The position numbers and the translations under genes were made by a program. Under the pieces are notes generated by a model, which saw only the letters and a program-made list of their open reading frames with translations, made no database searches and was not told where the DNA came from. From Phoronis australis (Eukaryota > Phoronida > Phoronidae), in the NCBI GenBank assembly GCA_002633005.1, contig NMRA01000567.1, positions 6,954 to 70,953 of the forward strand: DNA of 64,000 nucleotides, written 5' to 3'. Below are positions 58,891 to 64,000 of the stretch, one piece after another. Position 1 is the first letter of the stretch. Each line of letters begins with the position of its first letter.

Positions 58891-60310
58891 TATATAGATA
58901 TATTTTTTCCATCTATGAATTACACATTCCTGTTTTTTATGCCTGAAGAAAACTCACCACGCAAAGCAGTTATTCAAGTGTTTTCATTTTTGTGGTCCTT
59001 CTTCTTCCCTTACTGTTGCTTATCGCTACCAGCATCATAAAAATCATTATTATAACTAGATCAATACCAGTGCGGGTATCCTTATTAGTAGTATCACCAT
59101 CAGAACCGGTTGTGATTATCAACATCTTTGTCACGGTCAAGATGATTATAGATATTTTTATCAATATCAATATTCTTATCGCTTCATCGTAACCGTTATT
59201 GTTATATACAATTATTACAGTTGCAGCACGAACTATCATCATTACTAATAGTTGTTATTGTCACGTCACAGTCATTAGTACCTCATGAGTGACTAGAAAT
59301 AACTGTCCACCTAATACAGCAGTGGTTGCTTGAAAGGCATTGTTAAATCTTACTCTGGTGTGTATTTGGAGACCTTATGAATGTTTGACACTTGAAAGTA
59401 TCCACGATTGTAAATACTAGCCCATGAAATAATTACTGTTACAATATAGAGCTTCTGTGCGCATTCTATAAAATCGATCCCGAACATTGCTTTTAAAGTT
59501 GAACGTATTGCCCCTTTATTGAACATCACGGTAAAGCAGCACTCAGATTATCAATGACTTATATCTACTTATCTGATACCTATTTTAAGAAATTTTACTT
59601 TATTTACTTACTTGGCACAGAACATGAAAAGTAAACAATTGTTTTTATGCCGTGCTTATAGCAACATGTCATCGCAAACATCACGTGACCATCTGTTATG
59701 CTATTACCCACAATCCCACGATCAGGTGGATCTCTGGTGAAATCCTCGTCAAAGGCAGTAGCCGCGGCCAGTTTAGACTCCCTTGAAATTAAATTCTTGT
59801 GGTAGGCCAGGTTTGGCGGCAGTTTTGGAGGATTACAAAAGAATCTGGTTTGCTTGTAGCTGTGAACGAACTTGATTTACCTGGATGACTCTCTAACTCT
59901 GGTTCAGCACATAATGACCCCAGCATTCAAGTTGAATGTTTGAGCCTTAACGCTAATTCTCGAAATTTCACTAGAAATCAGTTTTTACACGAGTAAGTAG
60001 GTAGAGTCATAAATTGCGAACTTGGACTAAACACTGCGCGAGCCATAACGGCGAGTACAGAATAAGCTCATATATAGTCTTGTAGCCTCCGTTAGGGTCC
60101 CAATAGAGGATCTTGAAATTCTTGGTAGTATACGGTGTTTTGATAAGGTGGCCACCCTGAAGCACTTTAGCCGAGTTGAAATCATGACAATCTTATGTAT
60201 TTTATAAAATATGCATATTATGGCCATGCCATTTTCTAGTTAGAAAGAATCCTTTCGAGGTGAAGAATACTGTGAAACCTATTTATGACAGTAAAAGGCC
60301 TACTTATTCT
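58891..60310. other. Unassigned sequence
   Basis: ATC/ATT-rich low complexity at about 59000-59250 produces overlapping ORFs on both strands that are not genes. Nothing else seen. Confidence 0.4.
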
Positions 60311-60432
60311 ACTTTTGATATTAGCCAGCTATAAGCAAGGCAAAATGCATCATAAAATTCCAGTTCTATTCGACTTTTGATATTAGCCAGCTATAAGCAG
60401 GGCAAAATGCATGTCATAAAATTCCAGTTCTA
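60311..60432. repeat. Direct tandem duplication, 62 bp offset
   Basis: ACTTTTGATATTAGCCAGCT..GGCAAAATGCAT..CATAAAATTCCAGTTCTA occurs at 60311-60368 and 60373-60432. Two changes separate the copies (one A/G substitution and a GT insertion), so the duplication looks recent. Confidence 0.9.
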
Positions 60433-62400
60433 ACCCTGGTAATGGTTGTTTCATGAAGGCTGGGACTGAGATAAGCAGCCTTCTCACTCGTGTGACAATG
60501 ACGTAATGAACAGAGAATGTAAAGGTCAGCTTTCACGCCAGACAAAATGAGCGAACACGGACATCGGTATGGCAAGTATCGTAACTTTTGAGGGCAACTT
60601 TTCTAAAAAACTTTCGCTGAACTGATGAAAAAGGCCCTGGTTTGCTTGTGTGTGTGTTAGTATGAGTTTGTGTGTGTGCGTGGAATTTAGTGGAGCAGGC
60701 CTACGATTTGTACCATGCATTGAGATTTAGAGACGCGGCCATGGAATCGTTTCCAGTACCTGGTAAAGTACAGTTAAAATGATTACCTGCAAGTTGTAAT
60801 CGACTAAATATGCATTGAGCTGACAAGTTAAACCAGAGGTGTTGGCCTAGGAGATAATTTATTACCCTCACATTCTAATATTTATGTAAATGACCTAAGA
60901 AAAATGTTAATGAATTAGGTGTGTGGTAAATTTGGTGACTCACAGGGCTTGGAATAATCAACGACAAAAATGAGGACAATATTCCAGGTGACATGTCGTT
61001 CCACAAATAAATAGGCTAGTGCGATTGAATGTTTTTGTGTTGCAAAATTTAACTTGAAATAAATATTTTTACATGAATAAAGTCAAAATAATGATAAAAA
61101 GAGATGAAAAAAGAGAAGACTGGAAATCAAATAAGAGAAATGGAAACCAAAAAAGAGGAAATCCTCTTAAAAGAAGAAAATTCCAAGCCCTGGACTCAGT
61201 GTTTTCTGTTTTGCTATAAGTAGACGTCAGTGTCCTCTTTACCGAAAGTGACAATGCCTGCCAGATTTGTTTTTTCAATTAACTAGTACACTAAACGGAT
61301 AATGTTTGTTAATTTATCCAAAACACATGTTGCTCACCAAATCTACTGAAATTTTTTAATTTGTTTGGAAGTAAAGAAATTCATTATCTTTATTTCAGAA
61401 GAAAATGTAATCAAATTAACCGAGGCTTCAATTATAATGTCTAACTTTTCACTTTACTTGTTGCTTATTAGCACAGATTTTGTATTACAAATAACTATCT
61501 GCTATGTTGGGTTACAAAGATTGTATTAGTTCTGGACATTTTTCGAAATTTAGTTTGGCGTTTTTATTTAATGGGTAAACAGATTTGCAGTCGATGGTGA
61601 CTTTGGATGGGACTTCAGCCCGTGAGAAGTGCTGCGGTTGAGAGGTGCCGCAGGTGTCTCAAAAGCGCAACACGCCAGGGTCGTTACACCAAGCTACATG
61701 TACTACAATACGAACTCGTAAACGGGAAAAGGAATGAGTTGGATTCAACGAAGCGCTCTCTAATCGGAGTAAGAAGCCAACGGACGGTGTCTCATTCGAG
61801 ACATGATTTTGGCCAAAGTGTTCCTTGTCCGTTTCTCCTTGGGAGGCCCAGCCTTCGTTACTAAGATAATAACTTTTATGACCAGCCATGATCGAAGCCG
61901 TCTAGTCTCTAGGTAATAGTCTAGGCGACCACACAGAAGTAATTTTGGGTAAACTCGCCACAGCGTTGTTATGTAGCTACATAATTTATGCTCTGAAGCA
62001 TTTGTCAGGCAAGCTGGTAACCTGGAAAAGGTACAAACATGGGTCCACAGGCTTGGATGGAAAAGAAATTCCGCTGCACTTCAGCAAAACGCAGGCCAAA
62101 CAAATTCCTCATGTAGCCATGTCTGTTTTGCGTTCCACATAATAGATTATTCAACATTGTAACAACTCATCTTAAATACATATCACTGGAAAGCAAACCA
62201 ACTGTTAGTCCCTAGCATACCAAAAGAGACAGTAATGTACCACTACCGTTATTTAATTACTAAGCCATCAACGTAGTCGCAAACGCACCTGAGATCTTGG
62301 TGTCGCCGCTAACATAACAACAAAGGTATTTCTAGAGGGAGTGTGCCCTCGTCAGTAAAAACACAGTTAAAAGAATGGATTTTCTAGAACTTTGAGAACA
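60433..62400. other. Unassigned sequence
   Basis: Purine-rich stretch at 61090-61180. Short ORFs, including overlapping openings at 61607-61889 on both strands, have no motif. Confidence 0.4.
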
Positions 62401-62624
62401 TAACTTGCTTGAATTCCAGCTAAAATGGCCCAAAGAGTAAACATTTACGGGACCGGTCTCCCCACGAAGAGGTGCATTTCCCCGGCTACAAAACTGCCCG
62501 AAACTGTGCCTTTCCTATTTGATTACCTACTAATGGGTTCACTAAAGGAGTTCCAAACTCTGCAAAGGTTCTCTTTTAATCTACAAAAATTTATAGATTA
62601 AAGCTTATAATATTATATCGTGAA

Positions 62625-63054
62625 TTGACAATGACAATAGTCTTTGAAAAGTATAGTAGGGGTGGAAGCGAGTCCATGGCCACGCCTCTAAATCCGGCCA
62701 GCTATGATCCTCTCAAGGTTCTGTCCAGGACCAACAGAAACAAAACTATAGCACAAATCCCCAGATCCATGTCCCTAAACTCCAAAGAGGGGATGAAAAT
62801 CCTCCATACACGGAGACTCCAGTCAACGGAACAAGCTCCAATCCCACCAGTGGCTGTGAATGGTTCACAAGATCTTTGTGTTTCAAATATTGTTCTCACA
62901 GGAATGTATCATCAGAATTCCTTCCTCAGAAGAAATACAAGTTGAAAGTTCAAGAAACACAGGACCAAACACTTAGGCACGCGTCCTCAAGAGGCGAGAC
63001 TCTCGCTAAGGAAGCTTGTGTGATTAGGTACCTACTTGTGATACACGGCAATAT
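62625..63054 (+). other. Weak candidate exon region
   Basis: Openings at 62625-62945 and 62876-63172 lie in two frames, the sequence is GC-richer than its surroundings, and a consensus donor ATG|GTAAGT sits at 63054/63055. The peptide (SMATPLNPASYDPLKVLSRT) matches no family I know. It may be a relic or part of an unidentified gene continuing off the window. No single frame explains the whole segment. Confidence 0.15.
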
Positions 63055-63172
63055 GGTAAGTTCAGGAAAGAAACTTGGTCTACAGAAGCATGCCAGTGAC
63101 GAAGACACATTGCCACTGACATCTATTGGTTTAGAGCAGTATTATGAATCCCCTAAAATTGGTTGGGGGTAA

Positions 63173-64000
63173 TTTTGGGAATTAACAATGTTTAAAAATA
63201 TGCATGTCCCCAATAACAGCTTATGTGGAGTGATTAAACTGGGACTTCATCAACTAAGTAATTCTCAGAAGAAATAACTTGCCTCCATACAAAACTGCTA
63301 GCTAAAACAGACAATGATGTGTAATTTGATTGGCCAACTTCATGTAGACATTCTCATAATTCTATCACATGCTTCTATCTTGTGGTGTACACATATTCAA
63401 CAATGCAAGGATAAATATGAATGCGCACAAGTGAGCACTGTGCAAACAGCTATTAAAATCTTCAGCACTGCCTACTCTACTTGATTTAGACAAAAGTGGA
63501 TGGTGAGACTTTAAAACAACATTTATAATGGAAATCTATATAACTCAAGTCTGTGCAACCAGAAATACATTTACAAAATGACTAAAACTCGGAGGGAAGT
63601 TTTATTTGAAATAAAATAAATTTTAAAGGAAACAAATTTTGGCATTAACAAAAATAATACATAAGACAACAAACACTATTAAGTTATCATATGAAATTAA
63701 ATTCAGGTAAAACCTCACAAATGTCAGACAAAAATTATTGCCAAAATTGATGTTTTGACATTTTTCAAAAGCTGCAATCTATTGTTGAGGATACTGGCAA
63801 AACAATGTCTGATGTAACCTGCAGTATAGTCCGTGAAAACGACATAAGCACTTATCTGGTGCTGCTTAGGTTATATGAAATAACCACAGAGTATATTGTA
63901 CTAACGTAAGATACACTGTACCTACAATTCATGTTGTACAGTATAACAGCCATGTCTGATAAGATTGTGCAATGTAAAACAGTTGCAGTTGAGGCGTCAT
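63173..64000. other. Unassigned right edge
   Basis: AT-rich non-coding sequence with no recognisable feature. Confidence 0.4.

Noticed and set aside
58970-59242. Overlapping hydrophobic ORFs on both strands
   Set aside because: Produced by ATC/ATT-rich low-complexity sequence.

Overview
This is a eukaryotic (metazoan) genomic window. It is AT-rich by eye, has very low coding density and no operons, and is full of short decayed transposable elements. It contains one gene I can identify with confidence. That gene is a two-pore-domain potassium channel of the THIK type (KCNK12/KCNK13 family) on the + strand. Exon 1 (6045..6378) and exon 2 (39253..40139) are separated by an intron of about 32.9 kb. 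The splice interrupts the first-pore selectivity-filter glycine codon, and the joined product is 406 aa with start and stop codons. The repeat types (TIR elements ending in GGCGGATYYA, THAP-like and XPG/FEN-like transposon genes, tRNA-derived SINEs, short palindromic MITEs) fit a marine invertebrate, perhaps a hemichordate, echinoderm, amphioxus or lophotrochozoan. I cannot name the species.

Layout. 1..5700 is upstream sequence. It holds a degenerate tandem array of ~147 bp units, an LTR-retrotransposon end, a 0.96 kb TIR element carrying a tRNA-like segment, and a 238 bp MITE. 5738..6044 is a putative promoter and leader with several upstream ATGs. 6045..40139 is the channel gene. Its giant intron carries a 1.16 kb TIR element with the start of a THAP-like ORF (9908..11067), a possible LINE 3' end (about 17.8 kb), a second THAP-like fragment (22861), minisatellites (28 kb), a nest of three elements (30101..31678), a 208 bp MITE (33927) and a 1.48 kb element with a broken XPG/FEN-like nuclease gene (34183..35658). 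40140..47310 is downstream sequence with candidate poly(A) sites, a 69 bp palindromic element and an unexplained 184-codon ORF on the minus strand (42123..42677). 47310..64000 has no recognisable gene. It contains a tRNA-derived SINE family in at least four copies, three further MITEs or MITE copies, a 62 bp tandem duplication and one weak candidate exon region near the right edge.

The only functional unit I can support is the channel. The rest is transposon debris and unassigned non-coding sequence. I found no convincing new biological system. The items most worth checking are the nuclease-bearing element, the THAP-bearing element with CRE-like TIRs, and the minus-strand ORF at 42 kb. No similarity search was run: family assignments rest on motif recognition from memory.
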